64,000 nucleotides of DNA from Candidatus Binatus sp. (GCF_030646925.1 NZ_JAUSKL010000067.1:52141-116140), one strand, 5' to 3'; shown: positions 42,792 through 53,377, numbered from the stretch's first letter. The notes: a model not told the origin generated them from the sequence alone. Numbers and translations: made by a program.

Positions 42792-43640
42792 ATGGGCAAG
42801 TTGCAGGGCAAGGTCGCAATCGTGACCGGCGCGAGCCGCGGCATCGGCAAGGCAATCAGCGAACTCTTCGCCAAAGAAGGCGCGAAAGTGATCTGCTCCG
42901 CGCGCACGCTCAAGGAAGGCGAGCATCCGCTGGAAGGATCGCTCGAGACCACCGTCGCGGGCATCAGAAAGTCCGGCGGCGAGGCGACTGCCGTCACCTG
43001 CGACGTGTCCTCCGAGGCCGATTGCGAAAGGCTCGTCGTCGAGACGCACCGGATTTACGGCCCCGTCGATGTGCTGGTGAACAACGCGGCGCTGACCTAT
43101 TTCATCGAGGTGAAGGATTTTCCGCCCAAGCGATGGATGCGCTCGTTCGCGGTGAACGTCCACGGCCCATTCATGATGAGTCATCTCGTGCTGCAAGACA
43201 TGATTGCGCGCAAGTCGGGAGCGATCGTTAATATTTCGTCGGGCTCGGCAATCGGGCCGGGCCGCGGACCGTACAAAGAAGCGATGCCCGTGCGCGGGAC
43301 CGCGTGCTACGGCGCCGAGAAAGCGGCGCTCGAGCGCTTCACACAAGGCCTCGCCGAGGAAGTTTACGCGGACGGGATTTCAGTCACCTGCGTATCGCCA
43401 TCGCTGGTGGTTCCGACGCCAGGCACGGTCCATCATCATCTGGTCACCAGTATGGACGATCCGTCGGGCGAGCCGGTCGAATGGATGGCGCAATCGGCGC
43501 TGCTACTCGCGACCGAGCCGCTCGACAAGGTGACTGGACTCGTGACGTACAGCCAGCCGCTGTTGATGCAATACGGTTTGATCGACAAGGCGGTCGGCAT
43601 CGGCGTCGATATCAAAGGCAGCGGCTACAGCCAGATCTGA
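42792..43640 (+). CDS. Short-chain dehydrogenase/reductase
   Basis: 282 residues, classical SDR. TGASRGIG near residue 13 binds NAD(P)H, NNAA is the structural motif, Ser-Gly-Ser near NISSGSAIG is part of the catalytic set, and CYGAEKAAL gives the catalytic Tyr and Lys (Tyr-x-x-x-Lys). An insertion of about 15 residues (PGRGPYKEAMPVRG) lies between the serine and the tyrosine. ATG is 8 nt after GGAG. The substrate is unknown. The gene is alone on the plus strand. Confidence 0.92.
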   Translation: MGKLQGKVAIVTGASRGIGKAISELFAKEGAKVICSARTLKEGEHPLEGSLETTVAGIRKSGGEATAVTCDVSSEADCERLVVETHRIYGPVDVLVNNAALTYFIEVKDFPPKRWMRSFAVNVHGPFMMSHLVLQDMIARKSGAIVNISSGSAIGPGRGPYKEAMPVRGTACYGAEKAALERFTQGLAEEVYADGISVTCVSPSLVVPTPGTVHHHLVTSMDDPSGEPVEWMAQSALLLATEPLDKVTGLVTYSQPLLMQYGLIDKAVGIGVDIKGSGYSQI

Positions 43641-43666
43641 TTGGCTCGGAACGATTGCGCACTTCC

Positions 43667-43702
43667 GTCATCCCGAGCGGAGGCTCCCGGAGTCGAGGGA
43701 TT
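43667..43702 (+). repeat. Interspersed repeat, copy 2
   Basis: GTCATCCCGAGCGGAGGCT followed by CCCGGAGTCGAGGGAT. Same core as the copy at 28801, differing at a few bases. It lies just after the SDR gene, before a palindromic member of the same family. Confidence 0.7.
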
Positions 43703-43765
43703 TCGATCGAGCATCGCGAACGTCGACCAGGTTGAGCGAACCCGACTAAACCGTTTCGGCATCCC

Positions 43766-43870
43766 ACTCTTGTCATTCAGAGCGAAGCGAAGAATCCCGG
43801 ACCTTTTACTGCGGCTCCGCATCCCTCCGGGATTCTTCGCTCCGGCAGCCTCCGCTCTGAATGACAAAAT
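43766..43870. repeat. Palindromic interspersed repeat with two nested stems
   Basis: Outer arms TTGTCATTCAGAGCG (43770-43784) and CGCTCTGAATGACAA (43853-43867) are perfect complements. Inner arms GCGAAGAATCCCGG (43787-43800) and CCGGGATTCTTCGC (43827-43840) are too. The right arm contains the AGCGGAGGCTGCCGG core (reverse strand) of the copies at 28801 and 43667. It may act as a bidirectional terminator between the convergent SDR and smc genes. Confidence 0.75.
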
Positions 43871-43894
43871 CGCGCAGCTCTGAACGATGATCTC

Positions 43895-46800
43895 TTACGC
43901 GGCGGCGGGGATTTTCAGCGAGATGATCTTCGACACGCCCGGACGATCCATCGTGATGCCGTGGATCTGATCGGCGCGCTGCATCGTGCGCTGATTATGC
44001 GTGATCACGATAAACTGCGAGCGCTCCTTCAGTTCCGCCATCAGCGAGGTAAACGCGGCGAGGCTGAACTCGTCGAGTGGCGCGTCCACTTCGTCCATCA
44101 CGCAGAATGGACTCGGATTCAGCAGGAACAGCGAGAAGATGAGCGCCATCGCCGACAGCGCTTTCTCGCCGCCGGAGAGCAGCGCGATCTCCTTGATCTT
44201 CTTGCCGGCCGGCTGCACCAAAATATTGACGCCCGCTTCGAGCACGTCGCCGCCGTCGGTGAGTTCAAGTCGGCCCTTGCCGCCGCGCAGCAGCTTGGGG
44301 AACAGTTCCGCGAAATTTTTCGCCGCGCCCTCGAACGTCTCGGCAAATCGTTTGCGCGCTTCGCGATTCAAATGCGTAATTGTTTTGCTCAAATCGTCGA
44401 GCGCCGATTGCAGATCGGCGCGCTCCGTGCTGAGAACTCCGGCCCGCTCTTCGAGTTCCTTGACTTCACTCTCGGCGGCGAGATTGACCTCGCCGATCCG
44501 TTCGATCTTGCCGCGCAACTCGATAATTCGCGCGTCGTCGAGGGCGCTCTCGCGGCCGTCCAGCTCCGGAATGATCTCGGCCGCGATCGCGTCGAACTCA
44601 GCGCCGAACTTCTCGGCGAATGCTCGCCCCTGCTCCTCGCTGAGCGCGCGGGCGCGTTCGCGTTTGAGGCCGCATTCGGTCGCTTCGGTTTCGAGCGCGG
44701 CTAGATTCTCCTGAGCGAGCTTGTGCGCGGCGCGGCTTTCCTCGAGCGCGCGCTCGCAAACGTCGCACTCGGAGCGCAACTTCGTGAGATGCTCTTCGAT
44801 CTCCGCTTGCCGAGCGCGCGCGGCAATTTCCTGCTCCGCCAGCGTTTCAAGCTCGCGCTCGAACTCGGCTCGCTCGGCGCTCGATCGCTCGAGGCTCGCG
44901 CGATGCTCATCGAACTGCGCTTCGACATCGTTCGCGATCCGCCGCGCGTGCGCGAGTTCGTTCTCAAGCGCGTTCAGGTGCGCCTTGCGAGCTTTGACTT
45001 TGCTTGCCGCGTCGAGCATCGCGGCGCCGGTCTGCTCGGCGATAGAGCGCAACATCGCAAGCTCGCTCTGGATCGCGGCGAGCCGCGCGCGCGCTTCCTG
45101 CTCCGCGAGCGCCAGTTCTTCGAAGCGCGCATTCGACGCGACGATCAGCGCCGCAATTTCCGCGAGCCGGCGGCGCGAATTGTTCGCATTCGCTTCCGCC
45201 AATACGACCGCCTGCTCGGCCTGCGCCGCGGCTGTGCGGCAATCGCCCAGGTTTTTTTCCGCATCGCGCGAGCGATTGCGCGCCGCATCAAGTTCCGCAT
45301 CGGCGCGTTCGCGCGCCGCGCGAATCGCGACCACCTGGTCGGCGCGAACCTGGTACTCGGCTTCGTCGCGAGCCAGATCGCGCATGTCGGATTCCATCGC
45401 GACGAGGTCGGCGGCGGTTTGTCCGTCGTCGGCGCTGCCGCCGGAAATCATGCGCCCCGGCCACACCAAGTCGCCCTCGCGCGTGACGAAAACGGTGCCG
45501 TGTCCATTTAAATTTGATGCGGCGAGCGCCGAGCGGAGATCATCGGCCAGCATCACGTGACCGAGCATCACCTCGGCGACCTGCACGAACCTGGGTTCGA
45601 CTTCGAGCAGGTCGAGCAGGCGACCCGAAATTCCGGGCGCCTCGATTGCCGCGTGCGCCGCGATATCGCTGTCAGGCTGCTGCACGAAATCCAGCCGGCC
45701 GGCGCGAGTCTCTTTAAGAATTTCGATCGCGCGTAGCGCAAACGTCGGCGATTCGACGATCACCGCTTCCATCGAAGCGCCCAGCACGGCTCTCAGAGCC
45801 GGTTCGAGCGGCCTCGGCGCGCGCACGACATCATTCAGAATCGCGGGATCGGTCGCGGGCCGATCGCCGTTGAGCGATTCGAGCACCGTGCGGAGGCGCA
45901 GCCCGGCGCCGCTCGATGGCCGCTGCGAGGTCTGTTCGATTCGCGAATTCAAAGCAGTCTTGCGATGCGCGATTCGCGCCGCGAGATGCTCGAGCGCCGC
46001 GCGCGCCTCGATCTCGCGATCGGCCGCGTCGCGGCTTGTTCCTTCAAGCCCGGTTGCCGATGCCCGACACGCCTCGAGTTCCGCTTCCGCGATTCTCATC
46101 AGCTCGCGCGCGCGCTCGAGCGCCGCCGCAATCGCCGGAGTATCGATCTCGATCGCATCGAGCCGCTGGCCGAGTTCCGCGCGTTCGCCCGCGAGATCGC
46201 CGAGTCGCCCACGAATCACCGCGGCCTCGCGAATGGTGTCCGACAGGTCGTCCTTGAATTCTTCCGCGCGCCGTTCGGCTTGCTTGAGTTCGCTTTGTGC
46301 TGAATCGTGCCGCGCTGAAAGTTCCTTCAGCTCTGATTCGCCGTCGCCGCCGCCGAGCGCGACTTCCCGCGCGAGCATTGCGCCCGCGAGCGCGCGATTC
46401 GCGCGCGCGAGCGTCGCGTTCGAATCAAGCTCTGCGAGCCGCGCGCGCAGGTTGGGTTCGTGCTCCGCGATCCGTGCGAGTCGATGCTCTAAAAATTCGC
46501 GTGAGCGCGCGCGCTGCTGCGCATTCGAATGCAGATTTTCGAGCTCGCGCTGGGTCCCGCCCAGTTCCGATCGCGCCGATTGCGCCGCCGACGCCGCAGT
46601 TTCGACCGCGTGCTGCATCGCGGCGACGTGCTCGCGCGACTGCTCGAGCGCCGCCTTCAGTTCCGCGTCGCGCCCGGTCTGGTATGCCAGCTCTTCGCGC
46701 TGATCGATCAGCCGGCGCGCCGCGGCGTAGCGCTCGAGTTCGCCGAGTTCCGCCTTGACGATTTTGTAGGTCTCGGCTTTTTTTGCCTGCCGCCGCGCGA

Positions 46801-47422
46801 AGTTCAGTTGGCGCTCGATTTCGCTCAGCACGTCATCGACGCGCGCGAGATTTTCCTTGACCCGCTCGAGCTTGCGCTCGCTCATCTCGCGCCGCCCCTT
46901 GAACAGCGAGAGTCCCGCCGCTTCCTCCACCAGCGTCCGCAGTTCGTGCGGCTTGGCCTGGATTATTTCCTCGATTCGCCCCTGCTCGATCAGCGAGTAG
47001 CCGCGGCTGTGAATCTGCGCGGCCATGAAAAATTCCGTGATGTCCTTGAGGCGGCAGGGAATCTTGTTGAGCAGGTACTCCGACTCGCCCGAGCGATACG
47101 CGCGTCGCGTGACCGCGACTTCGCTCAGCGCCGAATACGGTTCCGGCAACAGGCTGCGCTCTTCGGCCTCCAGCACCAGCGATACTTCGGCCATCCCGGC
47201 TGCGGGATTGGAATCGTTGCCGGCGTAGATGAGATCTTCAACGCTTTTGCCGCGCAGCCGTGTCGGCGCCTGCTCGCCGAGCACCCATCGGATCGCATCG
47301 ACGACGTTCGATTTGCCGCATCCATTGGGACCGACCACCGCCGTCATCCCGGACGCGAAGCTAATCGTCGTAGAATTGAGAAAGGACTTGAAGCCTAGTA
47401 ATTCAAGGCTCTTAAGACGCAT
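43895..47422 (-). CDS. smc: Chromosome segregation protein SMC
   Basis: 1175 residues, the usual length. Walker A GPNGCGKS (31-38) follows the N-terminal LKSLELLGFKSF. Two long coiled coils flank a hinge region at about 500-640. The C-terminal head has the signature LLSGGEKALSAMAL and Walker B PFCVMDEVDAPLDE. It organises and segregates the chromosome with ScpA and ScpB, which are not in the window. The gene lies downstream of, and in the same direction as, the HNH nuclease gene. Confidence 0.98.
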   Translation of the reverse strand: MRLKSLELLGFKSFLNSTTISFASGMTAVVGPNGCGKSNVVDAIRWVLGEQAPTRLRGKSVEDLIYAGNDSNPAAGMAEVSLVLEAEERSLLPEPYSALSEVAVTRRAYRSGESEYLLNKIPCRLKDITEFFMAAQIHSRGYSLIEQGRIEEIIQAKPHELRTLVEEAAGLSLFKGRREMSERKLERVKENLARVDDVLSEIERQLNFARRQAKKAETYKIVKAELGELERYAAARRLIDQREELAYQTGRDAELKAALEQSREHVAAMQHAVETAASAAQSARSELGGTQRELENLHSNAQQRARSREFLEHRLARIAEHEPNLRARLAELDSNATLARANRALAGAMLAREVALGGGDGESELKELSARHDSAQSELKQAERRAEEFKDDLSDTIREAAVIRGRLGDLAGERAELGQRLDAIEIDTPAIAAALERARELMRIAEAELEACRASATGLEGTSRDAADREIEARAALEHLAARIAHRKTALNSRIEQTSQRPSSGAGLRLRTVLESLNGDRPATDPAILNDVVRAPRPLEPALRAVLGASMEAVIVESPTFALRAIEILKETRAGRLDFVQQPDSDIAAHAAIEAPGISGRLLDLLEVEPRFVQVAEVMLGHVMLADDLRSALAASNLNGHGTVFVTREGDLVWPGRMISGGSADDGQTAADLVAMESDMRDLARDEAEYQVRADQVVAIRAARERADAELDAARNRSRDAEKNLGDCRTAAAQAEQAVVLAEANANNSRRRLAEIAALIVASNARFEELALAEQEARARLAAIQSELAMLRSIAEQTGAAMLDAASKVKARKAHLNALENELAHARRIANDVEAQFDEHRASLERSSAERAEFERELETLAEQEIAARARQAEIEEHLTKLRSECDVCERALEESRAAHKLAQENLAALETEATECGLKRERARALSEEQGRAFAEKFGAEFDAIAAEIIPELDGRESALDDARIIELRGKIERIGEVNLAAESEVKELEERAGVLSTERADLQSALDDLSKTITHLNREARKRFAETFEGAAKNFAELFPKLLRGGKGRLELTDGGDVLEAGVNILVQPAGKKIKEIALLSGGEKALSAMALIFSLFLLNPSPFCVMDEVDAPLDEFSLAAFTSLMAELKERSQFIVITHNQRTMQRADQIHGITMDRPGVSKIISLKIPAAA

Positions 47423-47561
47423 GCTGCCATCGCCTCCACCACACCGCCGCCTCTGAAAACCTATCTCAAAGTCAGGTCAGAGGCCAACCGTACCCTACAT
47501 ATCGTGCACAGCAATCGCGCTACCCCACCTCGTTGTGGATCGGCGGGATTGCCGACGCGAT

Positions 47562-48191
47562 CTAGTCCTGAATCAGCTCAGTGTTCCAGTATGCGCTGTC
47601 GACCTGCGACAGGTACGGCATCCATTCCCGGTAATGCTTGAGGCTGAACATGTCGGTCGAAAATGGCGTCCACTGGGGGCGTCGCGGACGCTTCACCAGC
47701 AACATCCCCGACTCTTCCGGCGTGCGGCCGCCCTTGCGCCGATTGCAGTGATGACACGAGCAGACGATATTCTCCCAAGTGGACATGCCGCCGCGGGAGC
47801 GCGGAATGACGTGATCGAGATTCAGTTCGGTGCGCGGCAGCCGGCGATTGCAGTACTGGCAGGTATTGCCGTCGCGCGTGAAGATATTGAAGCGCGAAAA
47901 TCGCACGTGGCGCTTCGGCACCCTCTCGTAGACGGTCAGCACCAGCACGCGCGGCACACGGACGAAGCCATTGACGATCCCGAGCCGCTCGTGTTCGACT
48001 TCGATCGCGAGGTCGCGCCAGGAATCGAAATCGAAGGTCCGGTATTGCTCATCGACCGCCTTTGCCACACCCTGATAGAGGAGCGCAAAGGCCCGTTTTA
48101 CCGAGGTGACGTGGACCGGCAGATAGGAGCGGTTGAGCACGAGAACCCTGCTATTGAGCAGGTTGGTTCCCAGCGAAGGAGAAGCAGCCAT
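47562..48191 (-). CDS. HNH endonuclease
   Basis: 209 residues from ATG 48191; the alternative ATG at 48236 would lie inside a possible promoter and adds non-conserved residues. The conserved N-terminal part (RVLVLNRSYLPVHVTSVKRAFALLYQG) leads to an HNH domain with CQYCNRRL, the catalytic LNLDHVIPRSRGG, and CHHCNRRKGG, so the zinc is probably held by four Cys. This family of chromosomal HNH proteins is common in deltaproteobacteria and its role is not known; it is not an obvious toxin or homing enzyme. It precedes smc. Confidence 0.85.
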   Translation of the reverse strand: MAASPSLGTNLLNSRVLVLNRSYLPVHVTSVKRAFALLYQGVAKAVDEQYRTFDFDSWRDLAIEVEHERLGIVNGFVRVPRVLVLTVYERVPKRHVRFSRFNIFTRDGNTCQYCNRRLPRTELNLDHVIPRSRGGMSTWENIVCSCHHCNRRKGGRTPEESGMLLVKRPRRPQWTPFSTDMFSLKHYREWMPYLSQVDSAYWNTELIQD

Positions 48192-48316
48192 TTGAGTTGC
48201 TGCGGACACGTTAAGACGAGTATCGGCCCCAAGCATTCAAGTCAAGGCATCCAAGATAAAAACGTCGTTATTTTTTAATCATTTACGCCTTGCTTGCGGA
48301 GGTCGAGCGCGGCTCG

Positions 48317-48322
48317 TATGAT
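48317..48322 (+). promoter_or_regulatory. -10 element of a likely promoter for the RNase E/G gene
   Basis: TATGAT at 48317 is 17 bp from TTGCGG at 48294-48299. Transcription would begin near 48329, leaving a leader of about 144 nt before the GTG at 48473. The leader carries a tiny open frame ATG-TCC-CTG-TGA with a strong AGAGGG site, and a CCTGG/CCAGG hairpin. Long leaders are used for autoregulation in E. coli rne. Confidence 0.5.
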
Positions 48323-48472
48323 CCGGCACAAGGTTATTGAAAGCAGAGGGTAAAACGATGTCCCTGTGAGTGTGCGCGATTTGAACTCCTCGCTCAGACG
48401 CCAGCGGACCAATCGCAACCTGGATATCGACCAGGTCACGCACCCTCCGCGCCGCATAAGAAGAGTCCATCT

Positions 48473-50110
48473 GTGAAACGAGAAATTGCAATTAACGCAT
48501 CCGCACTCGAAGTGCGGGTAGCGGTGCTGGAAGATAACGAACTCGCGGAATTTTACCTCGAGCGCAATCGGCAGGTCGGCCTCGCCGGCAATATCTACAA
48601 GGGCAAGGTCACGCGCGTGCTGCCCGGGATGCAGGCGGCGTTCGTCGATATCGGGCTCGAAAAAGCCGGTTTTCTCCACGTGTCGGATTTCCAGGACGGC
48701 ATCTCGGCGCTCAGCAGCGTCGCCGAAGTGATCGGCGAGGAAGACGTCGAGACTGAACCGCTCGGCGAAAACGGCGACGGCGAAATCGCGTTTGAGGAAC
48801 CGGCTGCGCCCGACGGCGCCTCGCAACCGGCGGCGGAGCAGCCCTCGCGCAGACGTCGCGGCGGTAGGGGGCAGCAGAAACCGCAGCGCAGCAATCTTCC
48901 CATCGAGCAGCAGCTTCGGCGTGGCCAGGAGATCATCGTGCAGATCGCCAAGGAGCCGATGGGCACCAAAGGCGCGCGCCTGACTTCGTCGATCTCGCTG
49001 CCGGGGCGCCATCTGGTGTTCACGCCGACCAGCAATCACATCGGGGTGTCGCGGCGGATCGCGAGTGCGGAGGAACGCGCGCGACTGCGCGCGGACGTCG
49101 GCGAACTCCGGCCGGCGCAGGGCGGGTTCATCGTGCGCACGGCGTGCGAGGGCGTCAGCCGCCGCGAGATTCAGCGCGACGTCGCGTTTCTTACCAAGTT
49201 GTGGGCCTCGATTCTGCGCAAGAACGAGAGCATGCCGCCGGCCTCGATTCTCTACAGCGATCTCGACGTGGCGCTGCGCGTGATGCGCGATCTTTTTTCG
49301 AGCGAAGTCGATCGCTTGTGGTGCGACGAGCCGAATACATACAGCCGCATCGTGCAGTTCGTCCAGAATTACATGCCGCGCTTGCGCAATCGCGTGTCGC
49401 TGCACGACGGCAACGAGCCGTTGTTCGATCGCTTCAATATCGAGCCGCAAATCGAACGCGCGCTCGATCGCAAGGTGTGGCTCAAATCGGGCGGCTATCT
49501 GGTGTTCGATCAGGCCGAAGCGCTGACCGCGATCGACGTGAACACGGGGCGCTTCGTCGGCAAGCGCAGCCAGGACGATACGGTGTTCAAGACCAATCTC
49601 GAAGCGGTCGAGGAAGTCGTCAATCAACTGCGCCTTAGAAATATCGGCGGCATCATAATCGTCGATTTCATCGACATGGAGCGCGAGGGCGATCGCAAGA
49701 AAGTCAGCGACGCGCTCGCGCTGGCGCTTAAGCGCGACAAGGCGCGCACCTCGGCGCTCAAGATTTCCGAGCTTGGCCTGGTGCAGATGACTCGCAAACG
49801 CACGCGCGAGAGCCTGGAAAAACTGCTCACCGATACCTGCCCGCGATGCGAAGGGCGCCGCGTCGTAAAATCCGTCCCGACCATCGCGGCCGAGGTGCTG
49901 CGCGGAATCCAGCGCGAGGCGGTGCGCCGCGGCCCCAACGATCTGCTGGTGGTGAAACTGAATCCCGAGGTCGCGCGCTACCTGTACGATCACGGCGCCA
50001 AGGATCTCGAGACGCTCGAGCATCGGCTATCGACCAAAATCGTTTTGCGATCGAGCGATAATCTCGAAGGCGGCGCCTTCGAACTCGCGCAAGCCCCCGC
50101 CGCCGCATAG
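48473..50110 (+). CDS. rng: Ribonuclease E/G family endoribonuclease
   Basis: 545 residues from GTG 48473 with AAGAAGAG upstream. The S1 domain (about 38-175) is interrupted by a Gly/Arg/Gln-rich insertion around 90-145. Then come the RNase H-like and DNase I-like parts with VNTGRFVG and IVDFIDME, the metal-binding aspartates. CPRCEGRR is the zinc link. The length and the lack of a C-terminal scaffold tail fit RNase G or a short RNase E. It matures rRNA and decays mRNA. RNase Y is also encoded in the window. Confidence 0.95.
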   Translation: MKREIAINASALEVRVAVLEDNELAEFYLERNRQVGLAGNIYKGKVTRVLPGMQAAFVDIGLEKAGFLHVSDFQDGISALSSVAEVIGEEDVETEPLGENGDGEIAFEEPAAPDGASQPAAEQPSRRRRGGRGQQKPQRSNLPIEQQLRRGQEIIVQIAKEPMGTKGARLTSSISLPGRHLVFTPTSNHIGVSRRIASAEERARLRADVGELRPAQGGFIVRTACEGVSRREIQRDVAFLTKLWASILRKNESMPPASILYSDLDVALRVMRDLFSSEVDRLWCDEPNTYSRIVQFVQNYMPRLRNRVSLHDGNEPLFDRFNIEPQIERALDRKVWLKSGGYLVFDQAEALTAIDVNTGRFVGKRSQDDTVFKTNLEAVEEVVNQLRLRNIGGIIIVDFIDMEREGDRKKVSDALALALKRDKARTSALKISELGLVQMTRKRTRESLEKLLTDTCPRCEGRRVVKSVPTIAAEVLRGIQREAVRRGPNDLLVVKLNPEVARYLYDHGAKDLETLEHRLSTKIVLRSSDNLEGGAFELAQAPAAA

Positions 50111-50171
50111 CTCAACTGCCCTGTATTATCGATCGCCGCGGTAGTTGCACGAGCCGAAATGGCGGGATCGA

Positions 50172-51902
50172 TCAGCCGAAGCGGCGGCGCGCGATCGCGA
50201 CGCCGATCACCGTGTAGATCAATCCGAAGCCAAAGTTGATCGCGGTCGGCATCAGCGCACTGGTCACCGACAGGTCGCGGATCATCAGGTCGTTGAACGC
50301 GCGCATCGCCCACGTGGTCGGCAACCCCAGCGCGACTTGTTGCATCCACGCCGGCTCAAGATCGATCGGCCACCAGCATCCGCCAATCGCGGCCATCGTC
50401 ATGATCACGATCGCGCCCACCGGCATCACCGCGTCGCGCGTGCGGCCCACGCCGGCGACGATCAGGCCGAAGGCAGCGCCTGCGAATGCGATCGCCGCGG
50501 CAGGCAGCATCAGCGCCTCCGGCATGTGGCCGAGCGAAATTCCGAACAGCAGCCATCCCGCCCCGAACAGCACCATCATCTGCACGAAGCCGACCACGAA
50601 ACGCGCAAGCAGTTTGCCGGTGAGAGTCGTCCATAGCGGCGCCGATACCGAGCGCAGGCGCTCGAGCGTGCCCCAATCGCGCTCGTCGATGAGCGCGAGC
50701 GATACGCCCATCAGCATCCCGATCATCAGGAACGTCACGGCGAAGCCGGGCACCTGCAGGTCGAAGGCGTTGAAGCCGCTGGCGGCGGCGGTTTCCTTGC
50801 CGTTGAGATCGAACTCGGTGAAGCCGAGCGTGCCCGGTATCGCGAGGTTCGCATTCATCTTGCCCATCGACGGTATCGCGATATTCGGAATCTTCGGCAG
50901 CGGAAAATCGCGCGCGTTGATCTCAATTCGCGGCACGGTGAGCGAAGCTTCGAGATTGCGCTGCGCCGTTTTCAACTGCGCGTCCGGCGATTCGATTTTC
51001 AAATCGGTGAGATCGAGATTGGCGGGCGCGGCCGGGATCGACGGCGGCGGCGGGAGACTCGAGGCGCGGCTGCCGGCGATTTCCTTGAGCTGCGCGAACC
51101 AGGCCTCGAATTCCGTCTGCGACACCTTGAGCCGCTGCAAGTAGTCCTTCAATTGATCCAGCCTCGCGCGTTGCGCGGCGGCCTGCGTGTTCAAGTCGGC
51201 CTTGATGCGATCGAACTCCGCGTCGATCGCGGCCTTCGCATGATCGCGAGCGGCGTTCAGTTCCTTCTCGATACGTTCGCGGATGTGCGCCGCGATCACC
51301 TCGCGCGAAGCCAGGCTCGCCGCCGCGAGACGGTTCGCTTCGGCATGCGCCTTCTCGGCGGCGGCTTGCGCTGCGGCGAATTCATCGTGGATATATTGCG
51401 CCTGCTGGGTCGCGCCGCGCCGGACTTTTTCGATTGCGCCGGCGTTTATCTCGCGGCACATTTCCGAAACCATCAGCTCGATCCGAACGGTCTGCAGGTA
51501 CTTGACCGGATCGGTGTAGAGGATCAGCCGCGCTTTGCCGCCGCCGGCGACCGTGCGCGTGGTGCCCGCAGGGATGACGATCGCGACGACTGCCTGCTTG
51601 CGCTCGCGCACCGAGGCCTCCGCGTCGGCGCGCGTATCGACGTGCATGAGATTCACGCTTTGGTCGCGCGCGATCGCGTTGAAAATAGTGTGCGAAATCA
51701 GGCCGTGGTCTTCATCGACGATCGCGATCGTATATTCGCCGCGCTCGCCGGTGTCGCCGCCGAAAACTCTGGCCAGCGAAAAGCCCGCCGCCGCGATCAC
51801 CGCGATCGGCGCCACCAGCAGCATGAACAGCCCGATGCGGTCGCGCCGAATCAGCCGAAATTCCTTGCCGAGCGTGAACCAGATTGCGCGCAGCGCCCTC
51901 AT
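50172..51902 (-). CDS. ABC-2 type transporter permease
   Basis: 576 residues. The first membrane span is at about 28-48, followed by a long extracytoplasmic domain (50-385) rich in Ala/Glu coiled-coil helices around 165-260. Five further spans are at the C-terminus. This DrrB/YhgE-type arrangement is used for export of drugs, lipids or polysaccharides. The ATPase partner gene is next upstream with 61 nt between. The substrate is unknown. Confidence 0.85.
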   Translation of the reverse strand: MRALRAIWFTLGKEFRLIRRDRIGLFMLLVAPIAVIAAAGFSLARVFGGDTGERGEYTIAIVDEDHGLISHTIFNAIARDQSVNLMHVDTRADAEASVRERKQAVVAIVIPAGTTRTVAGGGKARLILYTDPVKYLQTVRIELMVSEMCREINAGAIEKVRRGATQQAQYIHDEFAAAQAAAEKAHAEANRLAAASLASREVIAAHIRERIEKELNAARDHAKAAIDAEFDRIKADLNTQAAAQRARLDQLKDYLQRLKVSQTEFEAWFAQLKEIAGSRASSLPPPPSIPAAPANLDLTDLKIESPDAQLKTAQRNLEASLTVPRIEINARDFPLPKIPNIAIPSMGKMNANLAIPGTLGFTEFDLNGKETAAASGFNAFDLQVPGFAVTFLMIGMLMGVSLALIDERDWGTLERLRSVSAPLWTTLTGKLLARFVVGFVQMMVLFGAGWLLFGISLGHMPEALMLPAAAIAFAGAAFGLIVAGVGRTRDAVMPVGAIVIMTMAAIGGCWWPIDLEPAWMQQVALGLPTTWAMRAFNDLMIRDLSVTSALMPTAINFGFGLIYTVIGVAIARRRFG

Positions 51903-51963
51903 AAGCGCTCAGCGAGCCATCTCTCGGCCGGGACGCATCGCGCTGAATTGACGATTTTTACGA

Positions 51964-52953
<990 letters not shown>

Positions 52954-52955
52954 GC

Positions 52956-53339
52956 TCAGCGGTAGCTCACCATTTCCAGTAGATTCCCATCCGGGTCGAG
53001 AAAATACAGGCAATCGTGATCGCCCCAATCGATCGGCGTCGCGGTTTCGACTCCGGCCGCCGCGAGTCGTTCGGGCGCTTCGGCGAAATCTTCGCGAGTC
53101 ACCGTGAATGCGTGATGGCCGCGGCCGAGCGGATGCGCGATGATCGATCGACGCTGGCCTGGGTCGAGCGCAGGCCGGCTCACCTCGAACAGCGCGAGGT
53201 TCTGGCCGCCGCAATTCAGCAGGATCTGATCGCCGAACCGCGCGGCAACTTCGAGGCCAAGCACGGCGGTGTAAAAGCGCTCGGCACGCGCAAGGTCGGC
53301 GACCTCCACTCCAAAGTGATCCAGCCGCTCCAGTTTCAT
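52956..53339 (-). CDS. VOC-superfamily (glyoxalase-like) protein
   Basis: 127 residues from ATG 53339 after CCGGAG; the extra ten residues of the longer frame look spurious. Two beta-alpha-beta-beta-beta repeats are seen: LDHFGVEVADLARAERFYTAVLGLEV and, later, GHHAFTV and the LYFLDPDGNLLEMV terminus. His8, His and the terminal Glu are possible metal ligands. VOC members include glyoxalase I, dioxygenases and antibiotic-resistance proteins, so the specific reaction is open. It lies directly before the ABC transporter pair. Confidence 0.85.
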   Translation of the reverse strand: MKLERLDHFGVEVADLARAERFYTAVLGLEVAARFGDQILLNCGGQNLALFEVSRPALDPGQRRSIIAHPLGRGHHAFTVTREDFAEAPERLAAAGVETATPIDWGDHDCLYFLDPDGNLLEMVSYR

Positions 53340-53377
53340 CTCGGGCTCCGGAGCAAAATAACCACGCACAGCGGCCT

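Noticed and set aside
42551..42997. 148-residue minus-strand frame across the ftsY/SDR spacer
   Set aside because: Half is antisense to the SDR gene and the rest is hairpin DNA. No conserved motif or start signal.
43667..43870. CRISPR array
   Set aside because: Repeats are few, unequal in length, palindromic and not regularly spaced, and no cas genes are present.
47562..48191. Homing endonuclease or toxin
   Set aside because: It has the conserved full-length form of a chromosomal HNH family, with no intron, intein or immunity gene nearby.
48275..50023. 582-residue open frame antisense to the RNase E/G gene
   Set aside because: It lies wholly opposite a well-conserved gene and reads as Arg/Ala/His-rich composition, a usual effect of high GC; no domain is visible.
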